Positions 8,742 to 18,171 of a stretch of DNA of 64,000 nucleotides are shown piece by piece. Under the pieces are notes generated by a model. It was not told the DNA's origin. It saw nothing but the letters and a program-made list of their open reading frames with translations, and made no database searches. The translations under genes were made by a program, and so were the position numbers. The DNA comes from an uncultured Acidimicrobiales bacterium (GTDB lineage Bacteria > Actinomycetota > Acidimicrobiia > Acidimicrobiales > Bin134), in the NCBI GenBank assembly GCA_951813555.1, contig OX638344.1, forward strand, positions 2,075,076 through 2,139,075. The letters are read 5' to 3'. Position 1 is the stretch's first letter; each line of letters begins with the position of its first letter.

Positions 8742-10058
8742 TCACATTGCCGAGGTGAATCCACCCATCTGCTTAGGATCGGCGTCGAAGGATCGCACCA
8801 TGGCATGAAGCGAGTAGGAGGCCACGAGGCGGCCGTCCTGGGCGAAGATGCGCCCCTGGCCCTGTACGTGGCCGCGCCCGGCGTAGATGGCCGGATTCTC
8901 GTAGAGGTGCCAGTCGGCGGCATCGGCGTCGTCGTGAAAGGACATATCTACGGTCATGGGACCGGTTGACAAGGTCTTGTGGGCCAGCGCCTCGGTGATG
9001 CCCTGGAAGGGCCGCATCGACGCGCCGATGGTGTAGTGGGTGGTGGCCTGGGCCAACAGGGCAGCCTGCATGACCGGGGATTCAGGGCGGTCGCGATAGC
9101 GCATCCACACGAACAGCTCCGGGGGACCCACATCATCAGGGTCGAAGTTGTAGGCGCCGTCCACCACCCGGATGTCGCGCCCGATCACCTGGAAGTCCCG
9201 CAGAGGACACTCCAGCGGACCGGGAACATCAGGCATCTCCGCGGTCACCCGGTATACGTCTTCGGCGCCGCTGTCGAGCAGAACCAGGCCCACGGAGCAC
9301 AGCTTGTCGTGCTGGACGATACGGGTCTCCACAGTGGAGTAGGTCCGGCCCCGGCGCAGCACATCCACCTCGACAGCCAGCGGAGAGTCGAACCGGGCCG
9401 CCCGGGTGAAGACCATTGAAGCCGACACCACCCGCTGGTCGGGCACGGTCTTGGACGCTGCCACAATGGCCTGGCCCAAGAGCTGGCCGCCCTCGATCAC
9501 CTGGCGGGGCCGAAAGCGGTCGGGAATCTCCACGAACGTGCCCAACGGCGGGTCGGGGAAAGACGGGCTGGCAAACCGCCCGTCGCCGTCGGGAACCACG
9601 TCGATCAACCGGGCCAGATCGGCGGCGGTGCCCCATACCGGGAATCGGTAGGCCACCTCATCGCCGTCGTCCTCTTCGACTGTTTCCAACAGTTCGAGCT
9701 GCACCCGATCGGTGTAGAAGGCGACGTAGCCGCTGAGCCCAGCCACTTCCGGAAACGGGTTGGGGTAGGCCCACACCACATTTTCCTCGGTTTGGTCTTC
9801 GACGGTTAGTGACCAATAGTCGGCCTCGCCCTTGAAAGGGCACACGGTGTGGAGATCGGTCTCGGTGAAGTGCTCCCAGGCAACATCACTGATGGGAAAG
9901 TAGAGCTGGTCTTCGTGATCCGACTCCTTGACGATCAGGCATGAGTCGCTCTCGGCCACCGCCACACCGTTGAACTTTGCCCGGCCTTGCCCCGCCCAAG
10001 GCACCAAGTCGATGGCATAGCCGGGGTAGCGGCCCCATGCGGATTCAATCTCGCTCAT
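8742..10058 (-). CDS. DUF427 domain fused to TesB-like acyl-CoA thioesterase
   Basis: This 438-residue protein joins two modules. Residues about 10-130 match DUF427 (VAESDSCLIVKESDHEDQLYF, then CPFKGEADYWSL). Residues about 160-435 form a double-hotdog TesB-type thioesterase: RQVIEGGQLLGQAIVAA, then a second half with SLDHAMWFH-like sequence reading LSTGPMTVDMSFHDD and GRGHVQGQGRIFAQDGRLVA. TesB-fold enzymes hydrolyse acyl-CoA; the DUF427 function is unknown. TACGAT at 10065-10070 sits 6 nt before the ATG, indicating a leaderless start. Its stop lies 32 bp upstream of the GH3 start, so the two may be cotranscribed. Confidence 0.82.
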   Translation of the reverse strand: MSEIESAWGRYPGYAIDLVPWAGQGRAKFNGVAVAESDSCLIVKESDHEDQLYFPISDVAWEHFTETDLHTVCPFKGEADYWSLTVEDQTEENVVWAYPNPFPEVAGLSGYVAFYTDRVQLELLETVEEDDGDEVAYRFPVWGTAADLARLIDVVPDGDGRFASPSFPDPPLGTFVEIPDRFRPRQVIEGGQLLGQAIVAASKTVPDQRVVSASMVFTRAARFDSPLAVEVDVLRRGRTYSTVETRIVQHDKLCSVGLVLLDSGAEDVYRVTAEMPDVPGPLECPLRDFQVIGRDIRVVDGAYNFDPDDVGPPELFVWMRYRDRPESPVMQAALLAQATTHYTIGASMRPFQGITEALAHKTLSTGPMTVDMSFHDDADAADWHLYENPAIYAGRGHVQGQGRIFAQDGRLVASYSLHAMVRSFDADPKQMGGFTSAM

Positions 10059-10118
10059 GTGCCGATCGTAGTGACACTTTATTGGTTGCTATCCGTTGGC
10101 GATTGGCCAAGCAGAGCC

Positions 10119-11339
10119 ATGGAGCGTTTCTGGCAGCCGAAGAGTGAGTACGCTCACTCGGTGCCTGGCACCTTCAGCCGAACTGATCAACGGGCGCTTC
10201 GGGCGGTTGCGGTGCAGTTCTTCGTAAACGGTGCCTTGTTCGCCTCGTTCATGCCCCGGTTGCCGGAGATACGGGACCGCGTCGGGATCTCGATCACCGG
10301 CGTGGGGGCACTGCTGTCGATCGCCGGCGTATTCGGCCTGGTGGGCAGCGCGAGCGCTGGTTCTTTGATTTCTCGCTTTGGCACGCGGGCGGTGTTGCTC
10401 ACTGCCGGAGCTCTGCTGTCGTCGACTTTGGCAGTCATTGGGCTTTCCAACACGCCAGCACTTCTCCTGGTGGGCCTGGCGTTGATGATGGCCTTCGATG
10501 TGCTGGTCGACGTCGCTATGAACATGCAGGGTTCATGGCTGAGCGCCCGTCGGCACTCACCGGTGATGAACCGACTCCACGGGTTATGGAGTCTGGGCGC
10601 CCTGATCGGGGGAGCAGCATCGTCGCAAGTCGCAGCAGCCGGAGTTTCCCTGACCGTTCATCTCGTAGTCGCCGCCGCGGCGATGCTCGCGGTCGTCGTC
10701 TATATGGGACCCCGGTTTCTTCGAGTCGATGAGACTCCCGACCAACATGATGAAGCCTCCGATTCGGGCAGAGTCAGTGGAATCGTCCACCGCTCCAGAG
10801 CGGCTCTGGTGCTCTGGGGGTTGGTTGGGTTTTCCGCGGCGACCATGGAGTCCACGTCCATCGACTGGGCCGCGTTTCGCCTCAACGACGACTTGGGCGC
10901 CTCCGCCGGATTCGCGGCCCTCGGCTACGTCGCGGTGATGGGCGGGATGACTGCGGCGCGATTCGCTGGCGATTGGATGAGCGTGCACCTTGGCAACAAC
11001 AGGCTGATCCAACTGTCGGTGGCCATGACCGGGACCGGACTGGCGATCGCCTCGCTGGTTCCGAACCGCTACCTCATTGTTGCTGGCTACGCCCTAGCTG
11101 GGCTTGGGATCGCGGCGCTGCTGCCGTCGGCCTACGACGCCGCGGCGAAGCACCCCGGACAACCAGGCGCAGGGCTCGGCGCGCTGACCGGGGGAATGCG
11201 CACTGCCTTCTTGGTCATACCGCTTGCTATTGGCGGTATCGCTGGGGCCGGACTTGGTGTGGGCAGCGCGGTGGCAATAGTGGCGCTCCCCAGCACGATC
11301 GTCTTCATTCTCATGACGTCCAGGCTTCGGTCAGCCTGA
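10119..11339 (+). CDS. MFS transporter (12-TM)
   Basis: A hydrophobic 406-residue protein with about twelve transmembrane helices in two six-helix halves and a charged central loop (FLRVDETPDQHDEASDSG). The first helix follows TDQRALRAVAVQFFVNG, and the helix 2-3 loop reads SRFGTRAVLLTAG. It resembles the YbjJ-like branch of the major facilitator superfamily; substrate unknown. ATG 10119 is chosen because longer frames would run into the divergent gene ending at 10058. Confidence 0.8.
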   Translation: MERFWQPKSEYAHSVPGTFSRTDQRALRAVAVQFFVNGALFASFMPRLPEIRDRVGISITGVGALLSIAGVFGLVGSASAGSLISRFGTRAVLLTAGALLSSTLAVIGLSNTPALLLVGLALMMAFDVLVDVAMNMQGSWLSARRHSPVMNRLHGLWSLGALIGGAASSQVAAAGVSLTVHLVVAAAAMLAVVVYMGPRFLRVDETPDQHDEASDSGRVSGIVHRSRAALVLWGLVGFSAATMESTSIDWAAFRLNDDLGASAGFAALGYVAVMGGMTAARFAGDWMSVHLGNNRLIQLSVAMTGTGLAIASLVPNRYLIVAGYALAGLGIAALLPSAYDAAAKHPGQPGAGLGALTGGMRTAFLVIPLAIGGIAGAGLGVGSAVAIVALPSTIVFILMTSRLRSA

Positions 11340-11448
11340 TCGGCCCTTCAAGGGTAGATCAGGGCTACAGGGGTCAAGTCCGATAAAAAGAGTATGCGGC
11401 CGTCAAGCACACCAGGCACTTGGCCGAATCGAACAAAAGAGGCTGATC

Positions 11449-12666
11449 ATGGTTCAACCGATGCAGGGCGTACGCATCCTGGATGTCGCCGATCACACGT
11501 TTGTGCCTGCGGCCTCCGCGGTGCTGGCCGACTGGGGTGCCGATGTCATCAAGATCGAGCATGCTCAACGGGGCGACGCGGCTCGGGGTCTGGCGTCGAG
11601 CGGTGCGCTTGACCTCTCCGGCCAAGTTCACGCCATCATGGAGCATGCCAACCGGGGCAAGCGCAGCCTCGGCCTCAACCTCCAAACAGAGGAGGGGATG
11701 TCGGTGCTGCACCGGCTCATCGCCATCTCCGATGTCTTCCTCACCAACAAGCCGCCCAACGTGCGCCAACGGTTGCACATCACAGAAGAAGAGGTACGGC
11801 CCCACAACGAGAACATCGTGTATGCCGCGGGCACCGCGTGGGGCCACAAGGGGCCGGAAGCCGATCGGGGCGGCTACGACATGACCTCCTTTTGGGTGAG
11901 GTCGGGGGCCGCGTTGGGCACCTGGTACACCGACGATGAGCGCATGCCCTCGCAGCCCGGGCCGGCTTTTGGCGACTCAATCGGGGCGATGACCATTGCC
12001 GGGGGAATCGCTACTGCCCTGTTCCACCGCCAGCGCACCGGCGAGGCCATTTCCCTGGAAGTGTCGCTGCTCGGGACCGGCTTGTGGGCCATGGGTGCTG
12101 GCGTGGCCATGTCGCACGTGAACAACACGCCATGGCGACCGGTCGATCTCAGCGGGCTCTCCCAGCCGCTGCTCGGCAACTACGTCACCGCCGATGGATA
12201 CACCATTAACATCACCTGCCTTCAGCCTCTTCCGTACTGGCAGGAGTTCTGCCGAGTCATCGACCGCCCAGAGCTGATTGACGACGAGCGATTCGCCACC
12301 TATGAGGCGCTGATGGCCAACGCCCGCCCGGCCCGGGAGATCGTCAGTGAAGTGGTCACCAGCCGGTCCCTGGACGAGATCCGGGAGCTGTTTGCCGACT
12401 TCTCCGGTCAATGGACACCGGCGCTCGACACACTGGAAATCATGGATGACCCCCAGGTTCTGGCCAACGGCTACGTGCAGGATGCGGTAAACGAAGAAGG
12501 GATCCCGTTCAAACTGGTAGCGGTTCCCGTCCAGTTCAACGGCGAACCCGCCGCGCCGGGAAGGGCACCGGGTTTCAACGAGCACGGCGACGAGATCCTC
12601 ACCGAAAACCTGGGAATGGACTGGGACGACGTTGTCGAACTCAAGGTGAAGGGCGTGGTCACTTAG
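11449..12666 (+). CDS. Class III (CaiB/BaiF family) CoA-transferase
   Basis: A 405-residue interlocked-dimer CoA transferase that moves CoA between carboxylic acids. Family signatures: GVRILDVADHTFVPAASAVLAD near the N-terminus, DVIKIEHAQRGD, NRGKRSLGLNL, and RGGYDMTSFWVRSG, whose Asp is the position that forms the acyl-aspartyl anhydride. AAAGAGG precedes the ATG. It heads a co-oriented set with a SnoaL-like protein and a zinc dehydrogenase, so it probably activates an organic acid for breakdown; substrate not assignable. Confidence 0.88.
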   Translation: MVQPMQGVRILDVADHTFVPAASAVLADWGADVIKIEHAQRGDAARGLASSGALDLSGQVHAIMEHANRGKRSLGLNLQTEEGMSVLHRLIAISDVFLTNKPPNVRQRLHITEEEVRPHNENIVYAAGTAWGHKGPEADRGGYDMTSFWVRSGAALGTWYTDDERMPSQPGPAFGDSIGAMTIAGGIATALFHRQRTGEAISLEVSLLGTGLWAMGAGVAMSHVNNTPWRPVDLSGLSQPLLGNYVTADGYTINITCLQPLPYWQEFCRVIDRPELIDDERFATYEALMANARPAREIVSEVVTSRSLDEIRELFADFSGQWTPALDTLEIMDDPQVLANGYVQDAVNEEGIPFKLVAVPVQFNGEPAAPGRAPGFNEHGDEILTENLGMDWDDVVELKVKGVVT

Positions 12667-12686
12667 GACGGTTAGGGTGAACAGCC

Positions 12687-13163
12687 GTGGAACCTGACGT
12701 GCAAGCACTGGCCGACGAGCGAGCGGTGATCAACCTCGTGTCGCAATACTGCTGGTCGCTCGATACCAAGGACTTCGAGGAGCTGCGCAACATATTCACC
12801 CCCGACGCGTTCGCGATTTTGGGTGGCACGGAGTGCCATGGCATCGACGCCATCATCAAGCGCATATCGAGCGCCCTCACCCGGCTCGACGCCAGCCACC
12901 ACCTAGTGGGCAGCCATATGGTCGAAGTAGATGGCGACCAGGCGTCCCACAGGTGCTACCTCCAGGCCCAGCACGTATTGAAGGGCGATGTGGGCGGAGA
13001 TCTGTGGTTGGTGGCGGGAACCTACGAAGACCAGCTAGTGCGTACCCCCGACGGGTGGCGCATCAAGCAGCGCATTCTCAGCCGGGTGTGGACCGAGGGC
13101 AATCCCAACGTGGCCGCCCCCGACCTCCGACCCGGACAACATCAATCCGGAGGGTCCAAATGA
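12687..13163 (+). CDS. SnoaL-like/NTF2-fold protein
   Basis: A 158-residue cone-shaped alpha+beta barrel protein: N-terminal helices (EPDVQALADERAVINLVSQYCWSL is the usual opening) followed by strands ending GWRIKQRILSRVW. Relatives include ring-hydroxylating dioxygenase beta-like proteins, isomerases and dehydratases, so no reaction is claimed. The GTG start has TAGGGT 8 nt upstream. Its stop overlaps the next start in ATGA (13160-13163), so the two genes are translationally coupled. Confidence 0.8.
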   Translation: MEPDVQALADERAVINLVSQYCWSLDTKDFEELRNIFTPDAFAILGGTECHGIDAIIKRISSALTRLDASHHLVGSHMVEVDGDQASHRCYLQAQHVLKGDVGGDLWLVAGTYEDQLVRTPDGWRIKQRILSRVWTEGNPNVAAPDLRPGQHQSGGSK

Positions 13164-14266
13164 AAGCTGCGGTGGTCTATCAGGCGGGTGCGCCAATTGA
13201 CGTTGTCGAGTTCACGTCGGGATCTGTGGGCCCCCACGATGTGCGGGTCAGAGTCGGGGCCAGCGGGCTGTGCCACTCCGATGTCGCCGTGCAAACTGGA
13301 GACCTGCCATTCCCACTCCCGATGATTCTCGGCCACGAAGGAGCAGGCGTGGTCGAAGAGGTAGGGGCCGATGTCACCACCTGCCAAGTGGGCGACCACG
13401 TGGTGCTGTCAGCCTTGATCCACTGCGGGGTGTGCCGGAACTGCCTGAAGGGCCGTCCGAACTTGTGCTCAGCGAACCTGGAGTTGACGTTCCCCGGAAC
13501 CGATGCCGCCGACGGCGCGACTCGGATGGCCGATTCGCAGGGCAGGGGCCTCTATCAGTTCTCGGCCATCGGCACCCTGTCTGAAGAGCTCATCTGCAAC
13601 GAGCGGCGCGCCATTCCCATTCCCGAGGACGTACCGCTGGAGATCGCGGCAATGACCGGCTGCGGCGTGTTGACCGGAACCTCGGCGGTATTCAACCGAG
13701 CAAAGGTCCAACCCGGCTCCTCGGTAGTTGTGATCGGCTGCGGCGGCGTGGGACTCAACGTTATTCAAGGGGCCGTGCTCGCCGGGGCCAGCGTGATCAT
13801 CGGAGTCGACCTCCACGAAGACAAGCTGGCCATGGCCCAGGGCTTTGGCGCCACCAATCTCGTCAAGAACGAGAGCGCAGAAGCCACCGTGGCGCAGATT
13901 GTCGAGCTCACCGGGGGTGAGGGGGCCGACTACGCGTTCGAGGTGGTCGGCATCCCTGCGCTGGTGCGCCTGGCCTGGGACTGTCTTCGTCAAGACGGCA
14001 CCGTGGTGGCTATCGGCGTACAGCCCGCCGGGTCGCTGACCGAGCTCCCCGGTCTGGAGTTCTGCATGACGGAGAAGACCCTCATGGGCTGCGTGTACGG
14101 CACATCCCGTCCCACCACTGATATCCCGATGCTGGTGGAGATGTACCGCCAAGGCCAGCTCGAGATCGAAAAGCTCATTACGCACAGATTCGACCTCGAA
14201 GAGATCAACGGTGCCGTCGAGAAGATGGAAGACGGCCACAACGCCCGGGGGGTCGTCGTATTCTGA
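13160..14266 (+). CDS. Zinc-dependent alcohol dehydrogenase (MDR family)
   Basis: A 368-residue medium-chain dehydrogenase. The catalytic zinc site is GLCHSD, GHEGAG and the TGCGV segment. The structural zinc lobe is intact with four cysteines in CGVCRNCLKGRPNLC. The NAD-binding Rossmann motif is VVVIGCGGVGLN. The pattern matches class III-like alcohol or aldehyde dehydrogenases, including mycothiol- or formaldehyde-related members. The start is the ATG overlapping the previous stop; a longer open frame upstream (from 12833) merely runs antisense-free through the SnoaL gene in another frame. Confidence 0.92.
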   Translation: MKAAVVYQAGAPIDVVEFTSGSVGPHDVRVRVGASGLCHSDVAVQTGDLPFPLPMILGHEGAGVVEEVGADVTTCQVGDHVVLSALIHCGVCRNCLKGRPNLCSANLELTFPGTDAADGATRMADSQGRGLYQFSAIGTLSEELICNERRAIPIPEDVPLEIAAMTGCGVLTGTSAVFNRAKVQPGSSVVVIGCGGVGLNVIQGAVLAGASVIIGVDLHEDKLAMAQGFGATNLVKNESAEATVAQIVELTGGEGADYAFEVVGIPALVRLAWDCLRQDGTVVAIGVQPAGSLTELPGLEFCMTEKTLMGCVYGTSRPTTDIPMLVEMYRQGQLEIEKLITHRFDLEEINGAVEKMEDGHNARGVVVF

Positions 14267-14272
14267 GGCGCA

Positions 14273-15088
14273 ATGTCAGATTTTGTAGGCGGCTATCCCG
14301 AGTATCAATTGGAGTTTCTAGGGGCTCTCGCCGCAGGCGGGAACATCGTCATTGCTCCGGAGTTCCCCCGCACCTCACGGTTCAATCCCGGTGGCCCTGA
14401 CGCGGCCAATACTGGCTCTCAGCCCGGCGATTTGAGCTTTCTGATTGACACAGTGACTGATCTCGCTGCCGACCCGAAATGGCCTCTCGCCGGGATTGTG
14501 GATAGCAGCCGGATCGCCGCAGCCAAGGGTCTATTGACCCTCGAGGGTGGGGACCACGGGTCGTGGTTTGGAGCAGACCACGAATTTCTTACCGATGTTG
14601 TGACCACCATCCTCTATTTCTTGTCTGCGGCGATCGACAACGATGAGGATGCTGCCTTCCGCCTCCAACAGCTCCGATCCTCGTCCAACGTCCAATTGGT
14701 ATTCGCCGCCGAGGCCGATTCGGACCTGACCGTCGAAGTGGAGTTGGCTGAGACCAATCGTCAGGCATCAGCCGATCCGCCAACCGATCTGGTCGACGGG
14801 CAGACAGTGGTGGTCACTTGGAGCGGATTCCTCCCCGAACAAAGCGTGAATATTCTCCAGTGCTCACAAGGCGGCACCGAGGGCTCAGGCGTCTGCGACT
14901 TCACCAACGCCAGGATCTTGCATCCCAATCCCACCGGCGAGGGATCGGTGGAGTTGGCCATCATCGCCGGGGCGGTCGGCACCGGCATCTGTGATGCCAG
15001 CGTCGACGACTGTGTGGTCGCGGTCAACGACTCCGGCCTCCAAGATCCTGAGGCCACCATCCGAATCCCCCTCAGCTTTGCCCCATAA
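14273..15088 (+). pseudogene. Truncated chlorophyllase-like alpha/beta hydrolase with neocarzinostatin-like C-terminal domain
   Basis: The 271-residue frame is open but looks decayed. Residues about 5-80 resemble the start of a chlorophyllase/dienelactone-hydrolase-type lipase (GGYPEYQLEFLGALAAGG, VIAPEFPRTSR), lacking the signal peptide and oxyanion HG. At IVDSSRIAA the sequence jumps straight to KGLLTLEGGDHGSWF, the segment carrying the terminal catalytic His. The nucleophile elbow (GxSxG) and acidic residue are therefore missing. The C-terminal 105 residues look like a neocarzinostatin-type beta sandwich (DGQTVVVTWSGFLPEQSV, paired cysteines). Probably an in-frame deletion derivative without activity. 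Confidence 0.6.
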
Positions 15089-15097
15089 GTTGAAGGT

Positions 15098-15853
15098 ATG
15101 GGAAAGAAGCTTGAAGGAAAGGTTGCCATTGTCACTGGCGCAGGCGGTGCTGGTGTCGGGGGATTGGGTGTGGTGTACGCCCAAGCTCTTGCCGCTGAGA
15201 GCGCCGCGGTGGTCGTCTCAGACATCGACGGTGAGGCAGCAGTCCGCACAGCCGAGTGCATCGTCTCAACCGGGGCTCGGGCCATTGGTGTTAGGTGCGA
15301 CGTCACGTCGGTAGAGGACATCGATGCCATGGTGCACGCCGCTGTCGACGCGTTCGGCGGGGTGGACATCCTGGTCAACAACGCTGGGTTGGCTCGCGGG
15401 AAGTGGAGTGAGGCGTTGATCCTCTCCTCGGAGGAATGGATGGAGATCCTGGCCGTGAACACGGTTGCCCCGATCATTTGCGCCAAGGCCTGCGCGGAGT
15501 CGATGCGGGCCCGAGGTGGCGGTGTCATCGTCAACCAGTCGTCAAACGGCGCATTGATGGACGCCGGGGCCTACACGGTGTCGAAGCTCGCCCTCAACGG
15601 AGTCACTCGAGTGCTGGCCGATGAATTCGCGAGCGACAACATCAGGGTCAACGGCATCGCGCCGGGCATGATGACTGCCAAGCTCCCGGAGGAGCAGGTG
15701 CGGACCTTGTTGGCTCGCCAGACCGTCCAACGCCAAGGCCAGCCTGAAGACCTTGTCGGGCTGCTGCTGTACTTGTGCTCCGACGAGTCGAGCTTCATGA
15801 ACGGTCAAACCGTCGTGATCGACGGTGGCATGGCGCGCTCGCCGAAACAGTGA
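15098..15853 (+). CDS. SDR family oxidoreductase
   Basis: A 251-residue short-chain dehydrogenase with a glycine-rich cofactor loop (TGAGGAGVGGLG), the NNAG motif and the catalytic Ser then YTVSK. The cofactor loop is longer than usual because of the inserted AGVGG. The C-terminal FMNGQTVVIDGG is typical of 3-oxoacyl reductase-like SDRs. TAAGTT at 15086-15091 lies 6 nt before the ATG, so a leaderless transcript starting at the ATG is likely even though the upstream remnant ends only 9 bp earlier. Confidence 0.9.
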   Translation: MGKKLEGKVAIVTGAGGAGVGGLGVVYAQALAAESAAVVVSDIDGEAAVRTAECIVSTGARAIGVRCDVTSVEDIDAMVHAAVDAFGGVDILVNNAGLARGKWSEALILSSEEWMEILAVNTVAPIICAKACAESMRARGGGVIVNQSSNGALMDAGAYTVSKLALNGVTRVLADEFASDNIRVNGIAPGMMTAKLPEEQVRTLLARQTVQRQGQPEDLVGLLLYLCSDESSFMNGQTVVIDGGMARSPKQ

Positions 15854-15874
15854 TCCTTTCCCTGGGAGCTTTGG

Positions 15875-16975
15875 TCAGCGGATGGTGATCACCAGGGAGC
15901 CGACATGTGCCTTGGCCTCGAAAGCGGCCTGGGCGGCATGGATTTCCCCGAGAGGGAAATGCCCCGCCACAACCGGGAATACCTCGCCCCGCTGGATGTA
16001 GCCGACGAGGTCGGCGAATACCTGAGGCCCGAAGACGGTCGCCCCGTACATCTCGAGGTCGTTGAGATAGAGCGTGCGCAAGTCGAGATTTCCGATCGGC
16101 CCAGCAATCGCCCCTGAGGTGGTGTAGCGACCGCCCCGCCGCAAAACCTCCAGCCAGGTAGCAAAATCGGACCCTCCCACCACATCGGCCACCACGTCGA
16201 ATGGCCCGCCGTTGGCTTCCTTGGCGGCTGCGGGCACGTCGTCGCTGTCTCGGGCTACTACCGCATCTGCCCCCAGCTGGGTCACTAGATCGAGCTTTGC
16301 CCGCCCCGCTACGGCTACAACCCGGGCACCTCGGCGCTTGGCCAACTGGATCAGCGCCGAACCCACCCCGCCCGATGCGCCGGTCAGGGCAATGGACTGG
16401 CCTACGGTAAGCCGAACTCGCTGCAACATGTGCTCGGCGGTCGACCAAGAGCATGCGAAGCTGGCTAGCTCGATGTCGTTGAGCGGAGTTTCGATGGGAT
16501 GCACGTTGCGATCTGGCACCACGCAATACTCTGCGAAGCCTCCGTTTCGCTCGCTGCCGAGATAGACGGCCAATTCCCGGTTGTCGGGTTGATCGGGGTT
16601 GCGGATCCATGGATCTACCAATACCCGCCTGCCAAGCAGCCGCCGGTTGTGGTCAGCCTCTGCCACCACGACCCGCCCGCTTACATCCGCCCCCTGGATT
16701 CTGGGGAACTGGAGGTCGCCTCGACCCCAAGTGGAGTCATCGACTTGGGCCTGGCTGAATCCTGCCCCCGAGGTGGCCTCGGTCACGGACCGGCTGTACC
16801 AGCCCACCCTGGTGTTGATGTCGGTGTTGTTCATGCCGCACGCCGCGACTTCGATCAGCACCTCGTCAGGGGTGGGAGTTGGAACGGCGATGTCGTTGCG
16901 CACTTCGAGCATCTCTGGACCGCCCTGCCCTACCAGTACCGCAGCCCGCATCGTCTCGGGCACGGGCGACCTCAC
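15875..16975 (-). CDS. MDR-type alcohol dehydrogenase/quinone reductase
   Basis: A 366-residue medium-chain dehydrogenase/reductase. The N-terminal GroES-like half contains ACGMNNTDINTR and GADVSGRVV; the nucleotide-binding half has the quinone-reductase type loop TGASGGVGSALIQLAKRRG. It lacks the four-cysteine zinc lobe, placing it with zinc-independent relatives, although the CGMNNTD start is shared with zinc forms. The GTG start overlaps the upstream stop in GTGA (16972-16975); ATG 16951 is an alternative. Third gene of a minus-strand operon with the FrhB-like and sulfotransferase genes. Confidence 0.85.
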   Translation of the reverse strand: MRSPVPETMRAAVLVGQGGPEMLEVRNDIAVPTPTPDEVLIEVAACGMNNTDINTRVGWYSRSVTEATSGAGFSQAQVDDSTWGRGDLQFPRIQGADVSGRVVVAEADHNRRLLGRRVLVDPWIRNPDQPDNRELAVYLGSERNGGFAEYCVVPDRNVHPIETPLNDIELASFACSWSTAEHMLQRVRLTVGQSIALTGASGGVGSALIQLAKRRGARVVAVAGRAKLDLVTQLGADAVVARDSDDVPAAAKEANGGPFDVVADVVGGSDFATWLEVLRRGGRYTTSGAIAGPIGNLDLRTLYLNDLEMYGATVFGPQVFADLVGYIQRGEVFPVVAGHFPLGEIHAAQAAFEAKAHVGSLVITIR

Positions 16976-18171
16976 GAACGGATCGCCCTCATGCGGGTGG
17001 CCGCGCCGCTCCGCTCGACCGCGGCCTGTTCGGGGGAGAGGCGTTGGCCCAACTGGTCTATCCGCAGGCCACGGATTTCCATGGGAGCGACCCCTTCGTC
17101 GGCCATACCCTCATAACGAGCGGCTAACGCCTCTTTCTTGCGGACCTGATGGGGCTGCATGCCATCCAATTCTCGAGGGCTGAGGGGACCGCCAACTTCG
17201 ATCCAGCCTTCGGCCGCGGCGGATTCAATCAGCGACTCTCCCGTCTGGCTCCGCACGATGATGCCGCTGAACCCCTCGTCCTCCCCGGTGGGTGCCCCTC
17301 CCGGCCATACATCGGCCACCGCAACATCAGATGCCTCGCCCAAAGCGTCGGGGCACAGCTTGCACCGGGTTTCCACGTCCCAGGTGCCTTGGTCCTCCCA
17401 CATCTCCAAGTACGAAACCTCAAAGGTTCGCCGATCTCTTGTCTCTACCCTGGTCGGACCGGGGTTCCCGTGACCCCGATAGCGGAACAGTGAGACCGCG
17501 GTCTCGTCAATATCGAACTGCTTCAGCAACCGCTGCGACTTGGTCAAGCGAGACTGCCCGCCGCACACCATGGTCAGGCGGGCTGCCACCAGCTGATCGA
17601 TTCTTGGATCGGCCGCAGCCCGTCGGTGCACCGCGCCAAGATCGCAGGGCTTGGCGATGATTGCGAACGGCTCGCCTCGGTCCAGCGCAGCCCCTAATCC
17701 AGCCAATGGCGCGGTAGGCCCGTATCTCGACCCCGTGTTGCCCAGAACCTCTTCTGGGGTCTGGCTCATCACCCATCTGCTCCGCATGGGTCGAAGAGGA
17801 TCGGGGCCGACATGCAGGATGAACGCAGCTGTCTCAGCAGCCAGCAAGTACTGGCCCAAGGCGGTGAGCACTCCTCCGGTGGCCGCGGCAAACCTCACCT
17901 CGGAGTTGGCAGCCCACGCGTATCTCATAGTGCCGTGATGCCCCCAAATCGGGTCAAGCAGCAGGTGTGGGTCGGACCGCGCTTCGGCCACCACTCCAGG
18001 GCAGGCATCGATGATCGCCTGTTCCTGTTCAGGCTCGAAGCCGTCGATTGGAGTGGGCCGCAGTGAGCCCGAATTCGTCATGGCCATCTTGACCTGCCCG
18101 TTCGTCAGGCTCTCGCAAAGGCCGCAGCCGATGCAGAGATCGTCGGCCACGATCTGTGCCACCGTTCTCAC
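16972..18171 (-). CDS. FrhB/FdhB-like coenzyme F420 hydrogenase/dehydrogenase beta-subunit family protein
   Basis: A 399-residue protein with an N-terminal [4Fe-4S] motif (CIGCGLC, with the fourth Cys in DACPG) followed by the FrhB N- and C-terminal domains. The F420/FAD-binding region contains ATGGVLTALGQYLL, IAKPCDLGAVHR and RCKLCPDALGEASDVAVADVW. Family members pass electrons between reduced F420, flavin and an iron-sulfur partner. Start and stop overlap the neighbours by GTGA on both sides, so it is tightly coupled with the sulfotransferase before it and the dehydrogenase after it. The substrate reduced or oxidised is unknown. Confidence 0.85.
   Translation of the reverse strand: MRTVAQIVADDLCIGCGLCESLTNGQVKMAMTNSGSLRPTPIDGFEPEQEQAIIDACPGVVAEARSDPHLLLDPIWGHHGTMRYAWAANSEVRFAAATGGVLTALGQYLLAAETAAFILHVGPDPLRPMRSRWVMSQTPEEVLGNTGSRYGPTAPLAGLGAALDRGEPFAIIAKPCDLGAVHRRAAADPRIDQLVAARLTMVCGGQSRLTKSQRLLKQFDIDETAVSLFRYRGHGNPGPTRVETRDRRTFEVSYLEMWEDQGTWDVETRCKLCPDALGEASDVAVADVWPGGAPTGEDEGFSGIIVRSQTGESLIESAAAEGWIEVGGPLSPRELDGMQPHQVRKKEALAARYEGMADEGVAPMEIRGLRIDQLGQRLSPEQAAVERSGAATRMRAIRS

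Noticed and set aside
7249..8808. 519-codon plus-strand ORF opposite the GH3 gene
   Set aside because: It lies antisense to a full-length GH3 enzyme with all motifs; long antisense ORFs are expected in GC-rich DNA and its sequence resembles no family.
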